Shown: positions 53,656 to 62,787 of the stretch, piece after piece | How the letters are laid out: each line of letters starts with the position of its first letter | Numbering within the stretch: position 1 is the first letter of the stretch | Assembly: GCF_945952365.1 (NCBI RefSeq) | Contig: NZ_CAMFHX010000001.1 | Location: 81,846 to 145,845 of the forward strand | Origin: an uncultured Cetobacterium sp. | GTDB lineage: Bacteria; Fusobacteriota; Fusobacteriia; Fusobacteriales; Fusobacteriaceae | Direction of reading: 5' to 3' | DNA: 64,000 nt | Position numbers and translations under genes: made by a program | Notes under the pieces: generated by a model | Database searches by the model: none | The model's input: the letters and a program-made list of their open reading frames with translations, nothing else | What the model was told of the DNA's origin: nothing

Positions 53656-55374
53656 ATGAAGCAAGAGATTTTTATAGGTAGAAATAGTGCAATTTTAAAT
53701 TTTTCAACAAAATACTGTGATACATCTGAGAATTTACTTTCAAGTTCATCTTTTAAAAAAGTTCTTTCAAAATATATTAGATTAATTGAAAGCAAAAATA
53801 CTTCTGTTTTTCAATTTTTAAAATCTAGTTGTAATGAGGATATATCTGAAACTATGATTAGACTTTTTAAACTGCTAATTATTCTAGATAAAAAAGAAGT
53901 GTCAAAACTTGATCCTACACTGACTTCTCTTTTAAATAAAGAATCTCTTCTTTTTGAATTTATTGAAGGGCTTTACTCTTACTGGAGAAAATATGAAAGA
54001 TATGCAATTATTCGTAATAAAAATGCAAGTCTAGGACTTCAAAATATCAATTTCATTGATTCAATGAACAGTTTTACAAATTTAATTTTAAAAACATATA
54101 GAGTTGTAGAGGAAAATATCTTAGGTGAACACCACAGAGTTTACAGACAGCTTCATGCTGGAGTTAATGCTGGACTTATTTTAAATGATATTACTTGGAA
54201 ATGTCCTAAAGAGTATTCTTTTTTAGAAAAAATTCCATTTGTAGAATCTATAGTTTTACAACCGCCTTTTATCACATACCCTGGAAAAAATACTAGAAAA
54301 GGAATCTTCTGTGAAAACAAAGAAAACCCTATTGAAAACTTGACTCTTAACTTAGAAAATTGGATTTGCTTCCCTGCTAAAGTTGGAGAGCTACTTGCTT
54401 TTGTATACTTCGATATCAACTTTATGGCACAAGGAGTTACTTTAAGTAATCTTTTTGAATTAGCTAAGAAAGAGGAGTATATAGATAAAAAACCAGATAT
54501 TATATATATGTACGGAGTTAAAGATTTCCACTCAGAAATGAGAACAGAGTTTTATAAAGATTCTCAAAATGATATCATGGTTGGATATGTTAACTTTAAT
54601 GAAGGAATCGATTACTTCGGTTATATGAAAAAAATGATTCTAACTCTACATAATCTAAAAATGATAGATTCTGGATATCTTCCTATCCACGGTGCTATGG
54701 TAAATCTTACATTTAAAAATGGTTTAGAAAAAAATGTTATTATTATGGGAGATAGTGGTGCTGGTAAATCTGAAAGTTTAGAAGCATTTAGAAAACTTAG
54801 TGAAGACTATGTTAAAGATATGAAGATAATCTTTGATGATATGGGAGTTTTAAAACTAGACAATAACACTCTTACTGCTTCTGGAACTGAGATTGGAGCT
54901 TTCGTAAGACTTGATGATTTAGATATAGGATATCCATATAAAGAGATTGATAGAAGTATATTTATGAATCCTGATAAAATAAACTCACGTATAATTATTC
55001 CAATATCTACTCATGCAGATATTACAAAAAAATATCCTGTTGATATGTTCTTATACGCAAACAACTATGAAGAGGGAGAGGAGTTAGAATTTTTTGAAAG
55101 TTCAAATCTTGCAAAACCTACTTTTATAAACGGAGCACGTAATGCTAAAGGAACAACTAGTGAAATTGGTTTAGTTACATCATATTTTGCTAATCCGTTT
55201 GGTCCTGTGCAAAGAAAAGATGATACTGATATTCTTATTGATAAATACTTTGATAAGATGTTTAACGATAACACTTTAGTTGGACAAATAAGAACTGGAT
55301 TGGGTATAGAAGGACTTGAAAAAGCAGGACCTGAAAAAGCAGCTAAAAAACTATTTGAACTATTAATAAAGTAA
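53656..55374 (+). CDS. HPr kinase/PEPCK-superfamily P-loop protein of unknown substrate
   Basis: A 572-residue protein. The C-terminal half has GDSGAGKSE (residues 365-373, Walker A with K371), FDDMG (D394-D395) as a likely metal/Walker B pair, and HGAMVNL just before, resembling the HPr kinase/PEP carboxykinase P-loop fold. The N-terminal about 300 residues have no motif that I recognise, and it is longer than HprK (about 310). It is monocistronic, with GGAGG upstream of ATG 53656. It could phosphorylate a protein or be a divergent carboxykinase. Confidence 0.65.
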   Translation: MKQEIFIGRNSAILNFSTKYCDTSENLLSSSSFKKVLSKYIRLIESKNTSVFQFLKSSCNEDISETMIRLFKLLIILDKKEVSKLDPTLTSLLNKESLLFEFIEGLYSYWRKYERYAIIRNKNASLGLQNINFIDSMNSFTNLILKTYRVVEENILGEHHRVYRQLHAGVNAGLILNDITWKCPKEYSFLEKIPFVESIVLQPPFITYPGKNTRKGIFCENKENPIENLTLNLENWICFPAKVGELLAFVYFDINFMAQGVTLSNLFELAKKEEYIDKKPDIIYMYGVKDFHSEMRTEFYKDSQNDIMVGYVNFNEGIDYFGYMKKMILTLHNLKMIDSGYLPIHGAMVNLTFKNGLEKNVIIMGDSGAGKSESLEAFRKLSEDYVKDMKIIFDDMGVLKLDNNTLTASGTEIGAFVRLDDLDIGYPYKEIDRSIFMNPDKINSRIIIPISTHADITKKYPVDMFLYANNYEEGEELEFFESSNLAKPTFINGARNAKGTTSEIGLVTSYFANPFGPVQRKDDTDILIDKYFDKMFNDNTLVGQIRTGLGIEGLEKAGPEKAAKKLFELLIK

Positions 55375-55386
55375 TTAAAATTTATG

Positions 55387-55406
55387 GGAGTTAGCTAGCT
55401 AACTCC
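55387..55406. terminator. Palindromic hairpin between the P-loop gene and the DAACS gene
   Basis: GGAGTTAGC/GCTAACTCC (arms 55387-55395 and 55398-55406) is a near-perfect palindrome flanked by weak T-rich sequence, between convergent genes. Confidence 0.6.
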
Positions 55407-55416
55407 TATTTCTAAT

Positions 55417-56772
55417 TTATTTTACAGTTTCTAATTTTTCCTCTTCTAAGTGATATCTTTCTAAATCTAATTTCCCTTCACTTTTCGAAACATAAACTGC
55501 AACAACACTATCTCCAACAACATTAAGAGCCGTTAATAACATCTCTAAAGGTCTGTTTATACCAAGTATTATTGCATAAGCTGATACAGCTACTTCATTA
55601 CTATATCCCATTCCTGTTAAAATTGTAAATAGTATTATAGCTCCACTTCCTGGTGCTGCTGGAGTTCCAATTGATGCTAGTAAAGCCAATATAGAGATTG
55701 TAACTAAATTAAATACTGTAATCTCATATCCTGCTACTCCTGCTATAAACAGTGTTGCTATAACTTGCATTATTGCTGTTCCATTCATGTTTACTGTCAT
55801 TCCCATCGGAAGTACAAATGATGTTGTAACCTCATCTACACCTAGTTTTTCAATAGTAGCTTTTGTATTCAACGGAAGTGATGCCGCTGATGATGAAGTT
55901 GAGAATGCAAACATTGCCACATTTGATATCTTTTTCATAAAGTGAATTGGATTCAATCCTGTTGAAATCCAAACAATAAACGAATATCCAAAAACTAAGA
56001 ATGTTAACAATGTAATTGCTGTCAAAACAAAATAGATACTTGCTATTTTTAAATATCCTATTCCATAGATAGCAAACGTTCTAACTAATAAAGAGAAAAT
56101 AGCTATCGGTGCAAACTTATTAATAACAAAAGTTAAAAATATTTGTGACATCTTATTTAATTCAACTACACCTTTTTTTATAATAGAATCCTCTTCATTC
56201 ATTTTATTTAAAATTATTCCAGCAGATATTCCTAAGAAAACAGCCACAAGAACATTTCCATTATTTGATAATCCAGCTAATATATTTTGTGGTATAGCTT
56301 TTATTAAAATCATCAGTGGATTTGAAGATGTTGCTCCTCCTGTCATAGATACATTTTGAATTGATACTGAAAACAGTTTTGCTTTATAAGCCATCATTCC
56401 AACTATCGAAGCATACACTAAAGCTAAAATTGAACTCGATCCAAATCCTAAAAATGTTTTATATGATATTCTTTTTAAGCTTTTCGAGTCTTGAATATTT
56501 GTAACCGCTATTATTATTGATGTAAATACCATTGGAATTATTACTAATTGAAGTGCATTTATAAAAAGCTGCCCTATTATATAAAATATTCCAAATGCTT
56601 TTGCTGCTTCTGGTCTTGTTATATCTTGGAATAAAATTGAATTTATCATATTCCATGTTTCAATTTTTCCATTTTGGATTAGATTCTCTCTTAAAAATAA
56701 AAATCCAATACCTAAAGTTACTCCTAACACCAAGGCAAAAAATATTTTTTTTGTTAAATTGTTTTTCTTCAC
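55417..56772 (-). CDS. Dicarboxylate/amino acid:cation symporter (DAACS)
   Basis: A 451-residue secondary transporter of the glutamate/aspartate/dicarboxylate symporter family. The SSSAASLPLNTKA serine-rich re-entrant loop, NMNGTAIMQV and ASIGTPAAPGSGA are the family landmarks. The start is GTG 56772 with AGGAG 8 bases upstream; GTG 56781 overlaps that site. Its leader encodes an aromatic-rich peptide and a terminator, so regulation by phenylalanine/tyrosine, or a substrate of that kind, is possible. Substrate otherwise unassigned. Confidence 0.86.
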   Translation of the reverse strand: MKKNNLTKKIFFALVLGVTLGIGFLFLRENLIQNGKIETWNMINSILFQDITRPEAAKAFGIFYIIGQLFINALQLVIIPMVFTSIIIAVTNIQDSKSLKRISYKTFLGFGSSSILALVYASIVGMMAYKAKLFSVSIQNVSMTGGATSSNPLMILIKAIPQNILAGLSNNGNVLVAVFLGISAGIILNKMNEEDSIIKKGVVELNKMSQIFLTFVINKFAPIAIFSLLVRTFAIYGIGYLKIASIYFVLTAITLLTFLVFGYSFIVWISTGLNPIHFMKKISNVAMFAFSTSSSAASLPLNTKATIEKLGVDEVTTSFVLPMGMTVNMNGTAIMQVIATLFIAGVAGYEITVFNLVTISILALLASIGTPAAPGSGAIILFTILTGMGYSNEVAVSAYAIILGINRPLEMLLTALNVVGDSVVAVYVSKSEGKLDLERYHLEEEKLETVK

Positions 56773-56795
56773 GACTATCACTCCTATTTTTTTCT

Positions 56796-56842
56796 AAAAA
56801 AAATAGGAATAGTAACTACAAAATGTAGTCACCACTCCTATT
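56796..56842 (-). terminator. Attenuator terminator upstream of the DAACS gene
   Basis: On the minus strand a 19-bp stem (56824-56842 with 56802-56820, with G-U pairs) is followed by a run of T (56796-56803). The left arm begins at the stop codon of the leader ORF. The right arm is also complementary over 7 bases (AATAGGA) to the Shine-Dalgarno region of the DAACS gene. Confidence 0.88.
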
Positions 56843-56940
56843 TATAATGTATAATATTTAAAAGAAGAAAATATAAAATTAAAAAATGAAAATGTTGTCG
56901 ATACTAAATCTCTTTTCTTTTTCAATCTTATCTTAACCAC
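56842..56940 (-). CDS. Putative 32-residue Phe/Tyr-rich leader peptide
   Basis: The minus strand encodes MVKIRLKKKRDLVSTT followed by FSFFNFIFSSFKYYTL, from GTG 56940 with AAAGGAGG 5 bases upstream. Six Phe and two Tyr fall in the last sixteen residues. The ORF lies between a promoter and a terminator whose left arm starts at its stop codon. This looks like an amino-acid-sensing leader, but a ribosome at the stop would block the terminator, so the logic may be reversed from classical attenuation. Confidence 0.6.
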   Translation of the reverse strand: MVKIRLKKKRDLVSTTFSFFNFIFSSFKYYTL

Positions 56941-56986
56941 TATTTCCTCCTTTTTTTAACAAACGTTTAGTTTTTAAACTTTTGTT

Positions 56987-57015
56987 ATTGTATCATACTT
57001 TTCGATTCTTCGCAA
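56987..57015 (-). promoter_or_regulatory. Promoter of the DAACS leader operon
   Basis: On the minus strand TTGCGA (57010-57015) and TACAAT (56987-56992) are 17 bases apart. Confidence 0.7.
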
Positions 57016-57073
57016 CTATTTTTATTTTAAAGGAATTTTATTATTTTCACGAAATACTACTTGAGGTGATTTT

Positions 57074-57952
57074 ATGGAACAACATTACGAAGGGTTTTTA
57101 TTACAAGTTTTTAAGACTTTTACCAGTGAAGAGTTCTTAATTAATTTAACTAATAATTTTATTATTTTACTTTTTAGATTCTCAATGGCTTTAGTTTTCT
57201 TTTTGATTGGAAGAAAAATATTTAGAAAATCTCTTTCTAAATATTATACAACTAACGCTTTTAAATCTATTGATTCATCTTTTAGAACTTTTCTATCTTC
57301 AATAATTGATACAGGTTCTATTATTATTTTACTTATTATTTCACTACTTATCGTAGGTTTCCAACAAAGTTCTTTAATCGCTTTTTTAGGAAGTATCGGA
57401 ATTGGAGTTGGTTTAGCTTTAAAAGATAATCTATCTAATTTTGTTGGTGGACTAATTATTCTTATATTTAAAACATACTCTGTCGATGATGAGGTTGAAA
57501 TTATTGGAAACTATGGGCTTATATCTTCTATTGATGTTTTCTCTACAACAATCACAACATTCAGTGGAGATATTGTCAGTATCCCTAATGGTAATGTTAT
57601 AACTAATCAAGTTATAAACTACTCTAAAACTCCTAATAGAAGAATGAAAATTATTGTTTCTGTGGCGTATGAAAGTAACATTGATTTAGTTTTTGAAGTT
57701 TTAAATAACTTGATAAAAACTAATCAAAATATTTTAAAAAATCCAGGGCCATTTATTAATATTGAAAAATATAATAATAGTTCTATTGATATAGCGTTAA
57801 AAGTTTGGACTAAAAATCAAACCTATTGGGACACATATTTTGATATCTTAAAAAAATTAAAACCAGCATTAGATGAAGTTAATATCTCTATTCCATTTCC
57901 ACAAATGGATCTTCATATCAAAGACCAAAATTTTTACAAAAAAGAAAGCTGA
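57074..57952 (+). CDS. MscS family mechanosensitive channel
   Basis: A 292-residue small-conductance channel protein. The pore helix reads SIGIGVGLALKDNLSNFVGG (about residues 112-131), followed by the beta domain (DEVEIIGNYGLISSIDVF and IPNGNVITNQVINYSK) and a C-terminal cytoplasmic cage. It has about three transmembrane helices. It releases solutes when turgor is high. GAGGTG precedes the ATG. Confidence 0.92.
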   Translation: MEQHYEGFLLQVFKTFTSEEFLINLTNNFIILLFRFSMALVFFLIGRKIFRKSLSKYYTTNAFKSIDSSFRTFLSSIIDTGSIIILLIISLLIVGFQQSSLIAFLGSIGIGVGLALKDNLSNFVGGLIILIFKTYSVDDEVEIIGNYGLISSIDVFSTTITTFSGDIVSIPNGNVITNQVINYSKTPNRRMKIIVSVAYESNIDLVFEVLNNLIKTNQNILKNPGPFINIEKYNNSSIDIALKVWTKNQTYWDTYFDILKKLKPALDEVNISIPFPQMDLHIKDQNFYKKES

Positions 57953-57971
57953 GATTAACTCAGCTTTTTTT
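57945..57971 (+). terminator. Terminator after the MscS gene
   Basis: AAAGCTGAG/CTCAGCTTT (57945-57953 with 57959-57967) followed by T; the left arm includes the stop codon. Confidence 0.85.
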
Positions 57972-57985
57972 ATATCAAGATATTT

Positions 57986-58681
57986 TTATACGTAACTGCT
58001 TCTTTCTAAATAGTTAGTATCATTTCCATAAGCAAATATTACAGACCCATTTTTTATCATATCGATAGTTTTCTTTGATATATCTCTAGGCAGTGCTGGA
58101 CATCCTAAACTTCTTCCAAGTCTTCCTAATGACTTAGCCATCTTTGGATTTGCATAATCTGCACCGTGAATAACAATGTATCTCTCTTTTGCTTTATCAT
58201 TTATTCCTTCTTCTAAACCATTTAAAACTAGTGAATATCCATTTCCACCCATATAAGTATTTTCAGTTAAAAAGAATCCTAAAGAACTTTTATTTGAACT
58301 TACCTTATTTGAAAAAGATGTAGCTATATTTCCACCACTATTTTTTCCATGTGACACATGAGAATTAACCAATATCTTTTTTTGTTTCATATCAATTACA
58401 AAAAATCTTTTTTCTGTTGATGGTTTTGAATAATCAATTATTGTCAAAAGATCTTTTTTTCTTTCAATTTTATTATAACCATTTAAAGCTGTTTTAAATA
58501 CATCATAATCCAATTTACCAGCTAATCCAATCTCTTGATATAGATTTTTTTCTGTATCTTCTTTAGATACCTGTACAATTTTTTTCTCTGTCTTTGTAGG
58601 ATTCTTTAATGTAAAACCAAAAGATGTTGTTGATATTGAACCTAAAATAAGAGCTAACATTAAATACTTTTTCCCTAACAC
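57986..58681 (-). CDS. L,D-transpeptidase catalytic-domain protein (YkuD_2 type)
   Basis: A 231-residue envelope enzyme. The N-terminus is a signal peptide (to about TSFGF). The catalytic segment IVIHGADYANP followed by LGRSLGCPALP (Cys within SLGCPAL) matches the murein L,D-transpeptidase YkuD_2 group, which makes or edits 3-3 peptidoglycan cross-links. The start is GTG 58681 with GGAGG 5 bases upstream. A second, different L,D-transpeptidase gene lies upstream. Confidence 0.87.
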   Translation of the reverse strand: MLGKKYLMLALILGSISTTSFGFTLKNPTKTEKKIVQVSKEDTEKNLYQEIGLAGKLDYDVFKTALNGYNKIERKKDLLTIIDYSKPSTEKRFFVIDMKQKKILVNSHVSHGKNSGGNIATSFSNKVSSNKSSLGFFLTENTYMGGNGYSLVLNGLEEGINDKAKERYIVIHGADYANPKMAKSLGRLGRSLGCPALPRDISKKTIDMIKNGSVIFAYGNDTNYLERSSYV

Positions 58682-58741
58682 AAAAACCTCCATTTACTAC
58701 TTTTTTCCTAATAAAACCCTTTATATTTTAACATTTTACAC

Positions 58742-58775
58742 AAAAAAAGTCAAGAATACGCAATCCTTGACTTTT
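58742..58775 (-). terminator. Terminator after the second L,D-transpeptidase gene
   Basis: On the minus strand AAAAGTCAAG (58766-58775) pairs with CTTGACTTTT (58745-58754) and is followed by T. It separates the two transpeptidase genes into different transcripts. Confidence 0.85.
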
Positions 58776-58785
58776 CTCAACATAT

Positions 58786-59724
58786 TTATTCAATTACTAT
58801 TACTAAACCTTTATTTATTTCTGCCCACTCATATATATATTTAGCATGTGATGTAGCATTTCTTACACACATATGTGAACGAGGAGTTGTTCCTAAAGTT
58901 TGAGAGTACTCTATCATCTCTGTTCTAGGTAAATTCACTGGAACTCCATGAATATATCCCCCTCCTGAAAACCGACTTGCATATGGAGCATAACCATCTA
59001 TCTCTGTTTGGCTACCATCTCTCAAATACTCCATCTTTAACTTCTTACTTTGAATTACAAATACACCTAATGGTGTTGGAAGCTGATGTGGTGGATTATC
59101 AAGTCCAGTTGATGCTGGATTCATACTTCTTACTTTCCAAATATCTCCAACTTTTTCTAATGTCACTATATTTTGATTTTTTCTATCTACAACTATAACT
59201 TTTGAAAAAGTTTTAGCCTCTATAAAACTTACATATTTGCTTGGTATTATCCATTCTCCATCTATATTTTCTACATTTACCTTATAGATACCTGGTCCAG
59301 ACCCTAATATTGAAACCAATGATCCATCTGGTGCATATCTTTCTGGTCTATCCATCTCTCCCTCTATATATAATGGAATTCCTTGAGTTCTTCTATTCCC
59401 ATATATATCCTTTACAGCTGGTCTACTTCCATCACTATATTTTTCCATCGCAACTTGCTTTGCCACGGGCGGTAATCCATTTATATTTTTATAATTTTTT
59501 AAGCTTCCCAATGTTAAATTTTGATTTTGAAAACTATCTAACCTATCTAGGTGAGCTGAAATCTTTTCCCATTGAAAACTTCTTGTTGCTTTTCCATATT
59601 TGTAAGAATCCGTTAACGTATATTTTTTATATGTCAACTCTTTTTCAATTGTTGCAGCTTCAGAAACTACATAAGTCACAAATGATAAAAGTCCTAAAAA
59701 TAGATATTTTAGTTTTTTCTTCAT
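58786..59724 (-). CDS. L,D-transpeptidase (YkuD type) with SHMC active-site variant
   Basis: A 312-residue secreted enzyme with an N-terminal signal peptide. An SH3-like middle region (about 110-170) precedes the YkuD domain. The catalytic region reads YIHGVPV followed by TTPRSHMCVRNAT. The nucleophilic cysteine, the upstream His-Gly and the following Val-Arg are kept, but the usual SHGC is SHMC here. The start is ATG 59724 with AGAGGAG upstream. It is probably a peptidoglycan cross-linking enzyme. Confidence 0.82.
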   Translation of the reverse strand: MKKKLKYLFLGLLSFVTYVVSEAATIEKELTYKKYTLTDSYKYGKATRSFQWEKISAHLDRLDSFQNQNLTLGSLKNYKNINGLPPVAKQVAMEKYSDGSRPAVKDIYGNRRTQGIPLYIEGEMDRPERYAPDGSLVSILGSGPGIYKVNVENIDGEWIIPSKYVSFIEAKTFSKVIVVDRKNQNIVTLEKVGDIWKVRSMNPASTGLDNPPHQLPTPLGVFVIQSKKLKMEYLRDGSQTEIDGYAPYASRFSGGGYIHGVPVNLPRTEMIEYSQTLGTTPRSHMCVRNATSHAKYIYEWAEINKGLVIVIE

Positions 59725-59757
59725 AAGATACTCCTCTAACATTTTTTATATTCTATG

Positions 59758-62700
59758 TTAGATATACTTAGAAATCTTCTTTTTTCCTACTTCATATAGA
59801 TAAAATAGTATAGGAATTACAATCAATGTCAGCAATGTCGAGAATACTAACCCGAAGATTACTGCTATCGCCATTCCTTTATACATCTCACTTCCTTGTC
59901 CAAGACCTAAAGAAAGTGGAATCATTCCAAATACTGTTGTCATTGTTGTCATAAATATTGGTCTTAATCTCGTTTTACCAGCTTCTAATATAGCTTCGTT
60001 TAGTGGATACTCTCTTTCTATTAGAATCTTTATATAATCTATTAAAACTATTGCATTATTTACAACTATTCCAGCAAGCATTATTATTCCAACAAAAACC
60101 ATCGTATTCGTTTTCTGTCCTGTTAATAACAATCCACTATAAACTCCTATTATAGAAAGTGGTACAGTTCCCATAACTATTGCAGGAAGGATATAAGATT
60201 CAAATTGAGCTGCCAGTATAAAGTAAACTAAGAACATCGCAACCATAAATGCAAACTTCAATTGCTCATTTACTTCAACTAAGTTTCTTCCACTTCCACC
60301 AAACGAGTATGAAATTGTTCTAGGTAAACCTGCTTCTTCTAAAATCTCTCTTATATATTTTTGTCCAGTTACTAAATCCAATCCATTTGCTGTATTGGCA
60401 TCAATTGTAACCATGGTAATTTTATCCTCTTTTTCTATTCCATAAGCTCCCTCTCCAATTTCTAGTTTAGCAATATCTTTTAATTTTACTACTCCACCAT
60501 TTTGAGATTTTATTCTCATCTCTTGAAGTTTTTCAGGGGAGTTTCTAAACTGTTCTGCAAGTCTTAAACTTACATCAACCTCTTCATTTCCAGTTTTTAT
60601 TTTTATTGGAGCTCCACCTAATATCTGGTAACTAACCGATAAAGTTAAATCATTTACTTTTACTCCATAGTACTCCATCTTTTTTCTATCTAATAATATT
60701 CTTACCTCTGGATTTCCATTTACCATAGAGTTATTTATATCTGTAAACCCTGGATTCTGGCTTAGCTTTTCTGTTATCATTCTAGAAACATAACTCAATT
60801 GATTTAAGTCATCTGATTTTAAAATCAGAGATATGTCTCTACTTGTACCTCTTCCAAAAGCCATTCTCGGAACTAAATTTAATTTTACATCAGGTATGTG
60901 AGCAACCTTTTTTCTTGTTTCTCCCATAATCTCTTGAACCTTTTTACTTCTTTCACCTTTAGGTCCAATATCTACAATTACAGATACTGCTTCACTTGAT
61001 ACTGACGATATAAACTTTTGCGTTTGAGGATCTTTACTTACAATCTCCTCTAACTCCTTTGCCACTCTATTTGACTTTTCAACATCCATACCACTTGGTA
61101 ATTCAGCTATTATTGTATATATTCCATCATCTGTTGTAGGCATAAACTCTCCACCTATATTTTTAGAACCATATCCAACTATCCCAACAAACAATAGTAC
61201 CATTCCCATTAAAACCGCAGCTTTATATTTTAAAGATACCTTTAAAATATTTTCATAGTGACCTTTTATGTACTTTAAAATTCTTCCCTCTTCGTGAACT
61301 GTTGTCTTTGATTTTAATATTCTACTCGAAATCATCGGAACAAAAGTTATTGCTATTATTAACGAAGCTAATAACGAAAATGTTATTGAATAAGCCATAT
61401 CCTTATATATCTCTTTTGCTCTTCCCTCTCTAATTACAATTGGGATAAAAACAGCTATCGTTGTTGCTGTTGAAGCTATAATTGGAATAACAACCTCTGT
61501 TGCTCCATTTTCTGCTGCTTCCATTCTATCTTGCCCTAGCTCTGTTAGATGTCTAAATATATTATCTAATACTACAATTGAGTTGTCAACTAACATTCCA
61601 ACTCCTAACGACAGTCCCATTAAAGATATTATATTTAGAGTCATTCCTTTAGCTCCAAAGAAACCAAATGTTGCAATTATTGATACTGGAATAGCTACCG
61701 TTACTACAAGAGTTGCTCTCCAATCTCTTAAAAATATAAATAAAATTATTCCCGCTAAAACTAATCCTGTTACTGCATTGTTTTTAACTGTATTTATTGA
61801 TCTTGTTATATCTACTGCTGAATCTCTATTTATTGTAAACGAAGCACCCTTTGGTAATAAAGGCTCAATTTTTATAAGCTCCTCTTTAGCTATTTTTGAT
61901 ATCTCTACAGTATTTCCAACATCACTTTTTTCTATATTTATAATAATATTTTCAATCCCATCTGTTCTTCCATAACTACTTCTATCTTTAATTCCTAATT
62001 TAACATCTGCTACATCTGTTAAATACAGTGTTTCACCATTACTATTATTAAGAACAATCTCTTGAATATCTTCTAATGTTTTTGCTTCTCCCGAAACTTT
62101 TACAAGATATTCTTTATCTCCCTCTCTGATGTAACCTGATGGGAAGTTTAAACTTGCACTTTTTAAAGTACTATATAAATCTGTTATACTTAAGTTATAA
62201 GCCTCTAATCTTTCTGGATCAATATTTATACTAATCTCTTTTTCTAATCCTCCAAAAACACTTACTGTTCCTACTCCTTCTATTCTTTCTAATCTCGGAA
62301 TAACAACATTATCTGCAAAACTTTTCAGGTTTATTAAGTCTTCTCCTCTAAGTCCAATAAGCATTACTCTATCACCAGAAGATGAAGTTTTTCTTATTAC
62401 AGGTTCATCTATATCATCTGGTAAACTATTTCTTATTCTACTTACAGCTGTAACCAAATCATTAACTTTGTTATCAATAATAACTCCATATTCAAACTCT
62501 ATTGTCAATGCTGATTTACCCATTGTTGATTTTGTTGAAATTCTTTTTATTCCTTCAACACTTGTTAATCCTTTTTCAACCTCTTTTGTCACCAACTTCT
62601 CCATATCATCTGGAGATGCCCCTTTCCAACTTACTCTTATAGCTGCCATCGGCATATTATAATTAGGCATAAGTTGTGTTTTCAAATTAACTAAAGTCAA

Positions 62701-62778
62701 TATTCCTAGAATAACCATCGATATTATTATCATCATAGTAACTACAGGACGCTTTATTGAAAATTGTGATATGTTCAT
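59758..62778 (-). CDS. RND efflux transporter permease (HAE1/AcrB type)
   Basis: A 1006-residue inner-membrane proton-driven pump with 12 transmembrane helices and two large periplasmic domains. The N-terminal FSIKRPVVTMMIIISMVILG and the proton-relay segment GMLVDNSIVVLDNIF in the fourth helix are diagnostic. It pairs with the lipoprotein adaptor gene 9 bases upstream, and probably with an outer-membrane factor at the right edge. Substrates are not predictable. Confidence 0.94.
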   Translation of the reverse strand: MNISQFSIKRPVVTMMIIISMVILGILTLVNLKTQLMPNYNMPMAAIRVSWKGASPDDMEKLVTKEVEKGLTSVEGIKRISTKSTMGKSALTIEFEYGVIIDNKVNDLVTAVSRIRNSLPDDIDEPVIRKTSSSGDRVMLIGLRGEDLINLKSFADNVVIPRLERIEGVGTVSVFGGLEKEISINIDPERLEAYNLSITDLYSTLKSASLNFPSGYIREGDKEYLVKVSGEAKTLEDIQEIVLNNSNGETLYLTDVADVKLGIKDRSSYGRTDGIENIIINIEKSDVGNTVEISKIAKEELIKIEPLLPKGASFTINRDSAVDITRSINTVKNNAVTGLVLAGIILFIFLRDWRATLVVTVAIPVSIIATFGFFGAKGMTLNIISLMGLSLGVGMLVDNSIVVLDNIFRHLTELGQDRMEAAENGATEVVIPIIASTATTIAVFIPIVIREGRAKEIYKDMAYSITFSLLASLIIAITFVPMISSRILKSKTTVHEEGRILKYIKGHYENILKVSLKYKAAVLMGMVLLFVGIVGYGSKNIGGEFMPTTDDGIYTIIAELPSGMDVEKSNRVAKELEEIVSKDPQTQKFISSVSSEAVSVIVDIGPKGERSKKVQEIMGETRKKVAHIPDVKLNLVPRMAFGRGTSRDISLILKSDDLNQLSYVSRMITEKLSQNPGFTDINNSMVNGNPEVRILLDRKKMEYYGVKVNDLTLSVSYQILGGAPIKIKTGNEEVDVSLRLAEQFRNSPEKLQEMRIKSQNGGVVKLKDIAKLEIGEGAYGIEKEDKITMVTIDANTANGLDLVTGQKYIREILEEAGLPRTISYSFGGSGRNLVEVNEQLKFAFMVAMFLVYFILAAQFESYILPAIVMGTVPLSIIGVYSGLLLTGQKTNTMVFVGIIMLAGIVVNNAIVLIDYIKILIEREYPLNEAILEAGKTRLRPIFMTTMTTVFGMIPLSLGLGQGSEMYKGMAIAVIFGLVFSTLLTLIVIPILFYLYEVGKKKISKYI

Positions 62779-62787
62779 CTGTCCCTC

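Noticed and set aside
56459..56656. Minus-strand ORF inside the DAACS symporter gene
   Set aside because: It is a frame-shifted shadow of the symporter, and the symporter's landmarks are continuous across it.
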